DNA from: Bacillota bacterium
GTDB lineage: Bacteria; Bacillota; Clostridia; Peptostreptococcales; Anaerovoracaceae
Length of the DNA stretch: 39,571 bases
Direction: 5' to 3'
NCBI GenBank assembly: GCA_022790955.1
Contig: JAAVYD010000064.1
Coordinates: forward strand, 1 to 39,571
A model generated the notes under the pieces. It saw only the letters and a program-made list of their open reading frames with translations. It was not told the origin of the DNA and ran no database searches. This document shows, in pieces, positions 8,446 through 16,765 of the stretch. The position numbers and the translations under genes were made by a program. Within the stretch, counting starts at the first letter, position 1. Each line of letters opens with the position of its first letter.

Positions 8446-8936
8446 TTTATCTCCGTAATAGTGCCTACAAACATAGCGTATTTAGTATACGCTTTTTTCT
8501 CGCCGTTCACATTTATCTCATCTATACTGTCGGCGTACATCCTACCGTTCATTATCTGGCACTGAGCCTCCACCGTCAGCAGCACGTCGTATCTGTCCTG
8601 TACGGGACCGTCCACATAAGTGCCGTCCGTAAGCTGCACCGGCTTGGTGGCATCCTCCACCTGCATGTCCGTAATCTTTCCCAGGCAAACGTCGTTTTCC
8701 TGGTCGTAAAGACCATCGCCGACTTTTATGCTCGCAGGCACGCCTTCTCTCACGCCTTCTATGGAATAAACGTATGTAACCGTTTCCAGATCTTTCAGGG
8801 TGCTCGTCCGCTCGTTGCTGTGAAACTTAACGTAAACGGCGGCGACGAGAACGACAGCGATAATGATAACTAAAATATCAACTATACTTATTTTGCCGAA
8901 CAGGCGGCCTTTTTCATCTATTATCTTTTTCATCAT
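8442..8936 (-). CDS. DUF4330-type membrane-anchored protein (second of a pair)
   Basis: 164 residues. The N-terminus IIDEKGRLFGKISIVDILV leads into one transmembrane helix (about residues 18-37); the rest is predicted to be extracytoplasmic and strand-rich, with VREGVPASIKVGDGLYD and a middle segment DVCLGKITDMQV. This start plus helix is the DUF4330 pattern as I know it; the family has no established function. It overlaps its neighbours by 4 bp on each side (ATGA junctions), so it is coupled to the GT4-CsaB gene downstream and to the paralogous gene upstream. By position it probably serves assembly or export of the wall polymer, but nothing in the sequence proves this. Confidence 0.7.
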   Translation of the reverse strand: MMKKIIDEKGRLFGKISIVDILVIIIAVVLVAAVYVKFHSNERTSTLKDLETVTYVYSIEGVREGVPASIKVGDGLYDQENDVCLGKITDMQVEDATKPVQLTDGTYVDGPVQDRYDVLLTVEAQCQIMNGRMYADSIDEINVNGEKKAYTKYAMFVGTITEIK

Positions 8937-9424
8937 TTATCACCCCTGACTACGTCGATTATATAGCCCGCGCCGGAATATCCCGGACCTACTATGCTCG
9001 TTTCCGTGCCTGTGCGCACCTCGAATCCGCCTCCCACCACGGCTGCGGAATCGCTTTCCGTACATTCAGCTGTTATAGTTACTGCGGCGGACAGCCTTCC
9101 TGGAAGCTCCGAATATTTAGCCGCTCCTTTTTCGTAATCGAAGGCTTCTTTCGTAGCCGGATAGTATTCCACGCTTTTTACTGTGCCGATGTTGTATTTC
9201 TTGACTTTATCTACGATACTGTCGCCCGGTTTTATCATACCTTCGGTTTTATCCGATATATTGGCGATCTCTACCGTGTACTCTATGGTACTGTTTTTTG
9301 CTGCGGCGCTTTGGGAATCCTCACCTCTCGTCTGCATGAAAATAAAAATCCCGGCAGCCGCTATAACGATAAGTATTATTATAATGTCGAATAGATTCAG
9401 CGGCAGTTTTCTGTCATTACCCAT
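8933..9424 (-). CDS. DUF4330-type membrane-anchored protein (first of a pair)
   Basis: 163 residues: short polar start MGNDRKLPLNLFDI, one transmembrane helix (about 12-29), then an extracellular domain with VEIANISDKTEGMIKPGDSI, KKYNIGTVKSVEYYP and a Gly-rich end GPGYSGAGYIIDV. It has the same plan as the next gene (helix, then a strand with a K/V-GD motif, then a G-K/T-V/I strand) and looks like a diverged paralogue. Its start overlaps the end of the GT4 gene by 8 bp and its stop overlaps the next start by 4 bp. Function unknown; a pair of such proteins between glycosyltransferases suggests a two-subunit periplasm-facing assembly factor. Confidence 0.65.
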   Translation of the reverse strand: MGNDRKLPLNLFDIIIILIVIAAAGIFIFMQTRGEDSQSAAAKNSTIEYTVEIANISDKTEGMIKPGDSIVDKVKKYNIGTVKSVEYYPATKEAFDYEKGAAKYSELPGRLSAAVTITAECTESDSAAVVGGGFEVRTGTETSIVGPGYSGAGYIIDVVRGDK

Positions 9425-10541
9425 TATTTACCCCTTTCATAATTTTTGTATAAACGGATTCTATATTTGCTGCAAATATCTCGCCTGTAAATTTTTCCTG
9501 AAATATCCGGCTCGCTCCTTCACTGAGTTTTTCGTAAAGGTCAAAGTCTGTCATCAGCGTTTTTATGAGATCAGCTAACTTTCGGCTGTCCCTCATAGGA
9601 AAAATCATGCCGTTTGCATTATCCTCGATAAGCAGCGGATTTCCGCCGCAGTCGCTCACGCAGGCGGGAAGCCCTATGCTCATGCCTTCGATTATGGAAA
9701 GACTCGAAGTTTCGCTCTCATAAGAAGCGTTCACCTGCACGTCCATAACGGCGAGTATCTCGGATACATCCTCTATAAATCCCGCGAACACGACCTGCCC
9801 GGATTCCGCGAGATCAGCCGATCTCTGCCGAAATTCTTCTTCATAAGTACCGGAACCGGCTATCACCAACTTGGCGTTTAATCCCTCTGCAAGCAGAATC
9901 TTTAAAGCGTCGAGCACGTCGTCGTGTCCTTTGTATTTTTCTATGCGGGCGAGTATACCGATAACAAAATCATCGTCGGAAAAACCGTAACGTTTCCTTA
10001 AATCCCGCCTTTCCTGCGGGGATTTTTTCTCCACAGGCTCCGCGCCGTTCATCATCATATCTATATACTTTGACGAAATGCCGCTTTCTATAAGATTATC
10101 GCGGGCGGCTTCTCCGACAGCTATTACGCGATCCGCATAATGCTCGTTCATAAGTTTATTGAACCAGCGTCCCGGGCCTCTTTTCATGTAGCTTTTTACG
10201 GGAAAAGCGCAGTGCCTCGTGTAGACGATCTTCCTGCCGCAGGATTTTGCGGCTATGCGCCCGGAAAGAGAACCGTGAGTGTGAACGATATCTGGCTGCA
10301 TTTCTTCTATAAGTTTTTTTATATTAACGGTCGCAGCCTTGTCGTAAGACTTGTCCGCCATGTCGTCAAGCTCGTAGATCTCCGTATCCAGCGTTTTCAG
10401 CGGCGCTATGAGCATGCTGCCTTTCGGCAGCGCTACGGAAACATCAAAATCATCTTTATTTCTGTATTTCATATAATTAAGCAAAACCTTACCGGCTCCG
10501 CCTATATTAGTATCGGTTATAACGTTTAACACCTTTACCAT
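9417..10541 (-). CDS. GT4-family glycosyltransferase
   Basis: 374 residues, GT-B fold, retaining. The N-terminal domain opens with VLNVITDTNIGGAGKVLLNYM and has DIVHTHGSLSGRIAAK. The C-terminal nucleotide-sugar domain has GILARIEKYKGHDDVLDAL, LVIAGSGTYEEEF, VVFAGFIEDVSEIL and an EX7E-like stretch SYESETSSLSIIEGMSIGLP. The donor and acceptor are not predictable. It sits in the tight operon ligase-GT4-DUF4330-DUF4330-GT4/CsaB, overlapping the ligase gene by 7 bp upstream and the DUF4330 gene by 8 bp downstream. It probably adds a sugar to the lipid-linked cell-wall polymer on the cytoplasmic face. Confidence 0.87.
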   Translation of the reverse strand: MVKVLNVITDTNIGGAGKVLLNYMKYRNKDDFDVSVALPKGSMLIAPLKTLDTEIYELDDMADKSYDKAATVNIKKLIEEMQPDIVHTHGSLSGRIAAKSCGRKIVYTRHCAFPVKSYMKRGPGRWFNKLMNEHYADRVIAVGEAARDNLIESGISSKYIDMMMNGAEPVEKKSPQERRDLRKRYGFSDDDFVIGILARIEKYKGHDDVLDALKILLAEGLNAKLVIAGSGTYEEEFRQRSADLAESGQVVFAGFIEDVSEILAVMDVQVNASYESETSSLSIIEGMSIGLPACVSDCGGNPLLIEDNANGMIFPMRDSRKLADLIKTLMTDFDLYEKLSEGASRIFQEKFTGEIFAANIESVYTKIMKGVNNG

Positions 10542-11965
10542 TTTTCGATATCTCCCTTTAAGCTGTTCATTCTGCAGAAAACTGTACTGAGCGCGATAAA
10601 AGTCCAGAATAAAAACATTACTCTGTAATTATAAAATGTATAATCCGCCATGCTCTGCACCATGAATCCGCCTATGCTCGCCAGAGAGGAAATCTGAAAG
10701 ATCCTCGCCGTTCTGTGTTTTTCTCTTGAGATGGCTGTGCAGACCATGCGTATAAATACTATTAATAATATTATAAATATAACTATGCCGCAGATCCCGC
10801 TGTCGCAGATTATCTGCAGGAACAGATTGTGGGAGTGCTGAGCCGTCGCCGTATTATAGCTGTACGAAGGATATATCATGTTAAAGGCTTCCGTTCCCGG
10901 TCCTATGCCGCTTATCCAGTGAGCTTTTATCATATTAACGGAGCCCAGCCAGATGGCTACTCTGTACGAAGTAGAACCGTCGGACATATCGCCGATGCTC
11001 GTAAACCTGCTGATTATCGCGTCGGGAGCCATCATAAAAAGGAGTATAACGCCCGCTATGCCAAGCAGAATAAAACGTCTGTCTAAAAGCACGAGGAATA
11101 TCGCGGCAGCGAACAGGAGACCCAGCCAGCCGGCTCTTGAGAACGTGAGAACCATACATATGCATAAAATACCCGCCGTACACAGATATATAAACTTCTT
11201 GCCCCAGCTCTTAGCAGCAAAAAGCCCCGCAGCCGCCAGCGGGATCACTAAAAGCAGATATTCTGATAGAACATTTGGATTCTGGAGTGTGGAATACACA
11301 CGAACCATACCTCCGAACATTTCTTCGTCAACCCAGGAATCTGCGCCGGAAGCCCGGAATACAAACTGATACATTCCGTACAGAGATACCAGTACGCCCG
11401 CCGCCAACATGCCGTTTACCAATATCTTTACCTGCTTTACGGAAGTCACGGCGTTTTCCATCGCGAAAACGGACATTATGAATATCACCGTCAGCAGACT
11501 TACCGTTATGCTTCCGCGGAATGTTACCGACATAAAAGCCGCTATAATATACAAAACAGCGTATATGATGATGTATCTGTTGACAGGCGCGCTTACGAGC
11601 CTGGTTTCTCTATTGCCCGCCGCCCATATTAACACCGATACGCAGCTCATTGCCGCAAGCGCCAAAAGCGCCATGGTCGGTATCACGGGAGCAAGCGCCG
11701 CAGACAGAAAACACCAGAAAAAGGGCTTTGCAAATATGCTGCCCGCAAATACCCGGTCAAGACGCAGGGCATAAAAAACATCCGAAATCAGCCTGCGCAA
11801 AAAAGCGCCGGCTTTATAAAACACACTGCCGCGAGAAACTTCATTTTCATCTTTCATATTCAAAAAAGCCCGTATTATCCGGCTTTCTATCCATTGCCTG
11901 CTGAACCAGCCGTATATGGAAACGATACACCGATATATAAGGCTCGATTTTAGGATTCCACCCAT
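10535..11965 (-). CDS. O-antigen ligase/polymerase-like membrane protein (Wzy_C)
   Basis: 476 residues with about 10-12 membrane segments. The large outer loop and Wzy_C region contain LQNPNVLSEYLLLVIPLAA, LTFSRAGWLGLLFAA, ISGIGPGTEAFN and AQHSHNLFLQIICDSGICG, the usual HSHN signature of WaaL/Wzy-type enzymes. Such proteins transfer or polymerise undecaprenyl-linked glycans on the outer face of the membrane. In this context a role in polymerising or transferring the secondary wall polymer is likely (inference). The start at 11965 has AAGGGG 7 nt upstream. The end overlaps the GT4 gene by 7 bp. The first 75 residues before the first clear helix are long and Arg-rich, so the true start could be internal. 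Confidence 0.85.
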   Translation of the reverse strand: MGGILKSSLIYRCIVSIYGWFSRQWIESRIIRAFLNMKDENEVSRGSVFYKAGAFLRRLISDVFYALRLDRVFAGSIFAKPFFWCFLSAALAPVIPTMALLALAAMSCVSVLIWAAGNRETRLVSAPVNRYIIIYAVLYIIAAFMSVTFRGSITVSLLTVIFIMSVFAMENAVTSVKQVKILVNGMLAAGVLVSLYGMYQFVFRASGADSWVDEEMFGGMVRVYSTLQNPNVLSEYLLLVIPLAAAGLFAAKSWGKKFIYLCTAGILCICMVLTFSRAGWLGLLFAAAIFLVLLDRRFILLGIAGVILLFMMAPDAIISRFTSIGDMSDGSTSYRVAIWLGSVNMIKAHWISGIGPGTEAFNMIYPSYSYNTATAQHSHNLFLQIICDSGICGIVIFIILLIVFIRMVCTAISREKHRTARIFQISSLASIGGFMVQSMADYTFYNYRVMFLFWTFIALSTVFCRMNSLKGDIEKW

Positions 11966-12109
11966 ACATTATCCCCTTTACTATGAAAACCCGCGTTAAA
12001 AACTCCATGTTCTTAACGCCGGATTTCATATTGATTTATTATTAATTAAAATATTAATGGCTGTGAAGCCTGCCTGTTTCGTCAAAAATTTTATAGTAAT
12101 TAAACCCGT

Positions 12110-13675
12110 TTAATTCTTTCCGCGCTTAATCACCTTTTTAGCCATATCGCCTACGATTCTGGCTTCCGGCAGCCTGAGAACCGCAGCCAGCGCAAAAAAC
12201 AGGATTACTCCTATAAAAGCAGGAACGAAAAGTACAATAAATTTTTTTACCATTCCGGTAAATATCATCGCCAGCGCCGACGCCGTAAATTTTACCGCTG
12301 CTGCCATTATACACGATATCAGCGTTACTTTGAGCATATCCGCGATAAAACCTGCCGAAAGAAATCCTTCTTTTTTTCTCTCAAGCGGAATCATAAGCAC
12401 GACCGCATTTACCGTGCTCGACGCCGCGGAAGCGATTGCAAGTCCGGCAACGCCGAAATCATCTACTAAAAACGCGCACAGCGCAATATTCGCAACGATG
12501 GAAACCACTCCGGCTGCAAGAGGCGTAATGCCGTTCATCTTTGCAAAATAAACTCTGCTTAAAATATTCTGAAGCGCGTATCCTACCATACCAAGAGAGA
12601 TGAAAAACAACGCTGCAGAAGTTATCTCCGTATCCTTTTCGCCGAATTCTCCGCCTCCGTATATCAAATCAACCAATTCCGTGGAAAGCGACATAACGCC
12701 CGCCATCATCGGTATCACAAAGAACAGCGAGCCATGCATGGTAGTACGCAGCGTACTGCCAAACCCTTCCTTATCGTCGCTCACTTCCAGCCTGGACAGT
12801 TTCGGGAATATTACATTCGTGACCGATAAAATAAAAACTCCGATTATAATGAGATACAGATTCGTGCTGTATTCTATTGCGGATACTCCGCTGCCTCCGT
12901 TGAGATGAGAAGCGAACCTGGTATTTATCACCAGATTTATCGGCTGCACCCATGTGCTGACCATCACCGGAAGCATCATAAGCAAGACCTTTTTCATCTC
13001 GCTGTTTCTTATGGAAAAAGACGGCTTATATCTGAATCCCTTTTTTCTCAGAGCCGGTATCTGGACTATCGCCTGCAAAGACCAGCCCGCAAGAAAAGCT
13101 ACCGCAAGCCCGTATACGCCGAACCGGTCGTTCAGCAGTATGTAATAGGCTATTAATATAAGATTTGAAATAACGCTTATAAACGCCGGAATATTAAATT
13201 CGTCTGTCGCCTGAAGTATCCCTACAAAAGAATACGCTATACCCGTAAAAAATACCGTAGGAAAAATTATCCTTGTGAGCGCCGCGCACAGCGCGGTCGT
13301 TTGGGCGTCGTAGCCGTCGGCAAAGAGATGCACCATAGGTTCTGCAAATATTATCCCGAACATGGAAAGCACGAACGTTAATAGACCTACCACTGTAACG
13401 AAATTTCCGGCGAAGATCATGGCGTCCTTTTTGCCTTTTCTGCTGAAAACCTCGCTGAATACCGGAATGAAGCTCGCGGATATAGCCGACGCAAACACTA
13501 TATCGAAAAATACCCGCGGTATGCGGCTTGCGGTAAGAAACGCGTTAGCGTACATTCCGGAACCGTAATTCACCGCCAGCAGCCTGTCCCGCAGCAACCC
13601 CAGCAGCTTTCCTGCCAGAGTTATTATCATGACCGCGCTTATAGTTTTTACTTGATTGTTATTTTTTTCTGCCAT
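12110..13675 (-). CDS. murJ: MurJ/MviN-family lipid-linked oligosaccharide flippase
   Basis: 521 residues from ATG 13675, matching the family's usual 510-530; a start 30 codons upstream adds a hydrophilic stretch with no counterpart. About 14 membrane helices are predicted. The start ITLAGKLLGLLRDRLLAVNYG carries the conserved Arg pair of MurJ, and AFLTASRIPRVFFDIVFASA, SASFIPVFSEVF and ILQATDEFNIPAFISV are typical. MurJ flips lipid II. Here the gene heads the glycopolymer operon, 144 bp upstream of the ligase, so a dedicated flippase for the wall polymer is equally possible. The start has only a weak ribosome binding site (GGATAAAATT). The stop codon lies in an AATTAAAC-CC-GTTTAATT inverted repeat (12098-12115). 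Confidence 0.88.
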   Translation of the reverse strand: MAEKNNNQVKTISAVMIITLAGKLLGLLRDRLLAVNYGSGMYANAFLTASRIPRVFFDIVFASAISASFIPVFSEVFSRKGKKDAMIFAGNFVTVVGLLTFVLSMFGIIFAEPMVHLFADGYDAQTTALCAALTRIIFPTVFFTGIAYSFVGILQATDEFNIPAFISVISNLILIAYYILLNDRFGVYGLAVAFLAGWSLQAIVQIPALRKKGFRYKPSFSIRNSEMKKVLLMMLPVMVSTWVQPINLVINTRFASHLNGGSGVSAIEYSTNLYLIIIGVFILSVTNVIFPKLSRLEVSDDKEGFGSTLRTTMHGSLFFVIPMMAGVMSLSTELVDLIYGGGEFGEKDTEITSAALFFISLGMVGYALQNILSRVYFAKMNGITPLAAGVVSIVANIALCAFLVDDFGVAGLAIASAASSTVNAVVLMIPLERKKEGFLSAGFIADMLKVTLISCIMAAAVKFTASALAMIFTGMVKKFIVLFVPAFIGVILFFALAAVLRLPEARIVGDMAKKVIKRGKN

Positions 13676-13875
13676 AATTTTATCCGATTTAAGAATTGTA
13701 TTAATTTCTTTATCCGTGCTTTTTGACGCCGGAGGTTTCTCACCTGCACAGAAAGCGGACTGCACAGGCTATCCGCTCTCCATTCATGCAGACCTTTTCC
13801 AGCCCGTATACATAAATGATCTATTAATAAAAATAATTTACGAACTATTTTATCTCCGTCCACCGGCATACATCG

Positions 13876-16224
13876 CTAAATCGCCAGAGAACTGTGCAGG
13901 ATCTTTGCCATCTGGGCTCTCGTGAGCATTCCCGACGGCTGGATCCTGCCGTTTGATCCGTCGACGATTCCAAGACTTACAAGCGTGGCTGTCGGCGTTA
14001 CCGCGTATTCGGATACAGATGAAGCATCTGAAAACTGTTCGAGTTTTGAATAATCGCCATCCTCAAAATCCTTGCCCTGTTCTTTAAGGTATCTGTACAT
14101 AAACGTAAAGGCTTCTTCTCTTTTCATATTAGCATTAGGCTTAAAATTCGCGCCGTCGCCCTGAGCTATGCCGTTTTTCTTCGCCCAGCTCACAGCAGAC
14201 GCATAATAATCCGAAGAACTCACATCTAAAAATCCGTTTACAGGCGAAGCCTCCGGAGATCCTGCCGTTCTGTAAAGCATAAGAATAAAATCTCCGCGCT
14301 TAATATAATTATTCGGACCAAAAGTACCGCTTCCGCTTCCCGTAACTATACCTTTATTATACAGCTCCGTGATTGGATTTTCAGCCCAATGCCCCGTAAT
14401 ATCAGAAAATACTCCGCCCACAGATATATTAATAGTCTTCGTCACTCCGCCCGCAGCGATCGTTATAATACCCGAACCAGACGGCGCCTTTTCGTCTATT
14501 GTGAGAAGCCCCGTATCCGAAAGGGTTCCAAAATCGCCGGACATAGCGTATTCAAAACTCGTCTGATCTATCGCAACATACTTGCCGTAATAAGATGCGC
14601 TCGCGGCAAACTGCACGGAATCCCCGCGGCTCAGGTGAAGGCTCGAAACCTCCTGTCCGTTGGCTTTTACCGTTATATTGCTGAGTTTGTTCACCACGTA
14701 AACGCTTCCCGCTCCCGTGCCTCCCGTAGACGGAGAACTCATGCTGATGGTTTCCGTTCCGGCAACCCAGCCTGCTGTATAGGTATTGCCCGTTATAGAA
14801 CCGTGTCCCGAAAGCACGGAAGCCGCAACATCACCCGGAACCGCGGCAGGATTATGACCGGCATCGGTAGCATTATAGCTCAGCGGCAGAGAAGCGCCCT
14901 GGTAAACTACCGTTCCCTGTTCAACAAGACCAAGATTCTTTGCGATTCCGTTAGACGCATTCTCAGATACTAACAATATGTATGTGGAACATCTTCTCAG
15001 CGCGCCCTCAGAAGGGGAGTTTACAACCTGAGCCGTATAATTATCCGGAAGTTTTACAGCCATAGCGGAAGAACCGCCGCCGTCAAAGTTAATAGCATTA
15101 ACGCAGCCCTGCGCCAGAAGTTCGTTTGCGAGCTGACTCATGGTAAGACCCGCCGATTCGGACTGCCTGCCGTCTATTACATAATAAAGAACCGTGCCGT
15201 CAGCTCTTATGCCAAGAGCCGTTCTCGGATTCCTGCCCGCCAGAGAGCTGTCCCAGCCGGAAGAACTCGTTACCGCGCCGTCTTTTATAAGCACGTTGCC
15301 GCCGCCTGTCGCCCACTGACAGTTAGCAAGGGCAGCGTTGCCGTATGTTGATGTTTCCAGCATTACCACATCGCCCACAGCGAATTTCCGGAACTGATAA
15401 TCAAGACCGGAAGAATCGTCTGCGGTTAAGTACATGAACCCCGGTCTTATCTCCTGAGGACCCGACGCCTTAAACGCCTCCACCACCTGCAGCTTCACAG
15501 TTCCCTGAGTTTTCATCGTCCCCTCAAGCACCTGGAATTTTACATACCAGCCGCTTGATGAAGCAACGGTAGAACCTCCAAAATATTCGTTTAATAAATA
15601 CATGCCCGCGCCGTTTTGTCTGAGTTTATTGTAATGAGCAAGCTCCACGGATTTGCCGTAATTTGAATAAACGCCCTCGCTAACCAGATTGCCCGCTTCA
15701 TCGTAAACCGGCTCCTGTACGGGAGCTCCGCCCTGATTAGTCATAGTAATCTGAACTGCAGTATAATCTACAATAGACGCGCTGCCCGCCGCATCGAAGC
15801 AGACCGACGGAAATCCCGACGGACTCGTTTTATAAACGCCGTTTTCTACGGCTATGCCCATAGGAACGCCTGTTTTCATGGAAAAGAAATCGGAATTTAT
15901 AGCGCCGAGAACATTGTAACCCGACTGGGACGCATATTCCATTACCTTATTTATATTCAGACTGCCGTAAACAACATCGCAGGCGAGAACAATCGGTTTG
16001 ACCCCATTATTCGGCGTCGTCGACATTCGGAAACTCTCCTCCCGGTTTGAACCGTTTTCATACTTTGAAGTCATATATGTAAATCCGTCGCCCAAATCAA
16101 AAATACTTTCATATATAGATGTGCCGGCGCCGCCCTCAGCCGCGAATGAAAACATTCCGGAAAAAGCAAGCGCTGCTGTGACGACAGACGTCATCCCCAG
16201 TTTTCTTAAATTTTTTATCTTCAT
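13876..16224 (-). CDS. secreted phosphodiester glycosidase-like protein with three SLH domains
   Basis: 782 residues from ATG 16224. A signal peptide (residues 1-28, basic start then VVTAALAFSGMFSFAA) is followed by a NAGPA/DUF2233-type domain (about 35-420) with GAINSDFFSMKTGVPMG, RNPRTALGIRADG, YVIDGRQ and NFDGGGSSAM, the usual metal and active-site region. Then comes a linker with Ig-like strands (about 440-600) and three SLH repeats (about 605-782: FSDITGHWAENPITELYNKG, FLDVSSSDYYASAVSWAKKN, FSDASSVSEYAVTPTATLV). NAGPA-type enzymes remove alpha-GlcNAc from phosphodiesters; bacterial members act on cell-wall glycopolymers. The SLH domains should hold it on the pyruvylated polymer made by CsaB. 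A MITE-like element ends 21 bp upstream of the start, so the promoter must lie in or beyond it. Confidence 0.9.
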   Translation of the reverse strand: MKIKNLRKLGMTSVVTAALAFSGMFSFAAEGGAGTSIYESIFDLGDGFTYMTSKYENGSNREESFRMSTTPNNGVKPIVLACDVVYGSLNINKVMEYASQSGYNVLGAINSDFFSMKTGVPMGIAVENGVYKTSPSGFPSVCFDAAGSASIVDYTAVQITMTNQGGAPVQEPVYDEAGNLVSEGVYSNYGKSVELAHYNKLRQNGAGMYLLNEYFGGSTVASSSGWYVKFQVLEGTMKTQGTVKLQVVEAFKASGPQEIRPGFMYLTADDSSGLDYQFRKFAVGDVVMLETSTYGNAALANCQWATGGGNVLIKDGAVTSSSGWDSSLAGRNPRTALGIRADGTVLYYVIDGRQSESAGLTMSQLANELLAQGCVNAINFDGGGSSAMAVKLPDNYTAQVVNSPSEGALRRCSTYILLVSENASNGIAKNLGLVEQGTVVYQGASLPLSYNATDAGHNPAAVPGDVAASVLSGHGSITGNTYTAGWVAGTETISMSSPSTGGTGAGSVYVVNKLSNITVKANGQEVSSLHLSRGDSVQFAASASYYGKYVAIDQTSFEYAMSGDFGTLSDTGLLTIDEKAPSGSGIITIAAGGVTKTINISVGGVFSDITGHWAENPITELYNKGIVTGSGSGTFGPNNYIKRGDFILMLYRTAGSPEASPVNGFLDVSSSDYYASAVSWAKKNGIAQGDGANFKPNANMKREEAFTFMYRYLKEQGKDFEDGDYSKLEQFSDASSVSEYAVTPTATLVSLGIVDGSNGRIQPSGMLTRAQMAKILHSSLAI

Positions 16225-16245
16225 TAATATAATCCTCATATTGTA

Positions 16246-16406
16246 TATAGTCGCCGCGCTCAAAATCGTTAAAGTTCAGCGGTTAAAATGCGTTGCTGAC
16301 GGTGTTGTCGTCCTTGACAGGCAATAAGCCTGCATGCGTACTCCGCCTTGCTGCACCGCATTTTCTCTCGCTTCCTTTTTAACGACTCTCAAGTACGGTG
16401 ACTATA
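16246..16406. mobile_element. MITE-like repeat B, copy 1
   Basis: A 161-bp non-coding element with imperfect terminal inverted repeats. The left end starts TATAGTCGCCG and runs to TCGTTAAA; the reverse complement of the right end starts TATAGTCACCG and also reaches TCGTTAAA. A second copy at 28842-28999 keeps the same ends and much of the interior, including TTTTCTCTCGCTTC or its close variant. No transposase is present. It lies directly upstream of the SLH glycosidase-like gene. Confidence 0.75.
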
Positions 16407-16454
16407 AAAATAACTTCAGCGCGCGGACGCGCTGCGCCATTTAAACATATTCAA

Positions 16455-16621
16455 TTTAAATCGGAGCAAAACGTGATAAGCTTGCTTAATCACGCTGCGA
16501 CGATTGCAACCGCCTGAGGAAGCTTTGCCCCTCAGAGTTTCAGTGGGAGATTATAACTCTCACTGAAACTCTGATATGGAACACGCCGCCTAAAAGGCGG
16601 GGACATCTCAGGCAAGGTTAT
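16455..16621. repeat. structured repeat A, copy 1
   Basis: A 167-bp sequence shared with 36489-36653. It can fold into several hairpins: GTGATAAGC against GCTTAATCAC (one bulge); a 17-bp stem CAGAGTTTCAGTGGGAG / CTCTCACTGAAACTCTG (16533-16573); and CCGCC-TAAAA-GGCGG (16587-16600). An outer pairing of GGAGCAAA with CTTTGCCCC encloses the first hairpin. No ORF with a ribosome binding site. It is 49 bp from MITE-like element B; a 7-bp stem CAGCGCG/CGCGCTG (16417-16434) lies between them. Confidence 0.75.
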
Positions 16622-16734
16622 ATCACTATATGAATACGCCTTAAATAAATTTTCATCTCCAATATTTCATATTAATTTTATTAACAGCCCTGCAAACCGC
16701 CGGTCCGCAGAGCTCGTTTCATGCCGCGATCCTC

Positions 16735-16763
16735 AAAACCGGGCTGAATAACAAAACTCAGCC
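16735..16763 (-). terminator. weak candidate terminator after the small exported protein
   Basis: On the minus strand a 6-bp stem GGCTGA/TCAGCC with a 10-nt loop (16742-16763) follows the stop codon by 2 nt, and TTTT occurs shortly after. The stem is short, so this is tentative. Confidence 0.35.
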
Positions 16764-16765
16764 TC

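Noticed and set aside
16455..16621. CRISPR-like repeat
   Set aside because: The repeat has one copy per locus with internal hairpins and no regularly spaced short repeats or spacers.
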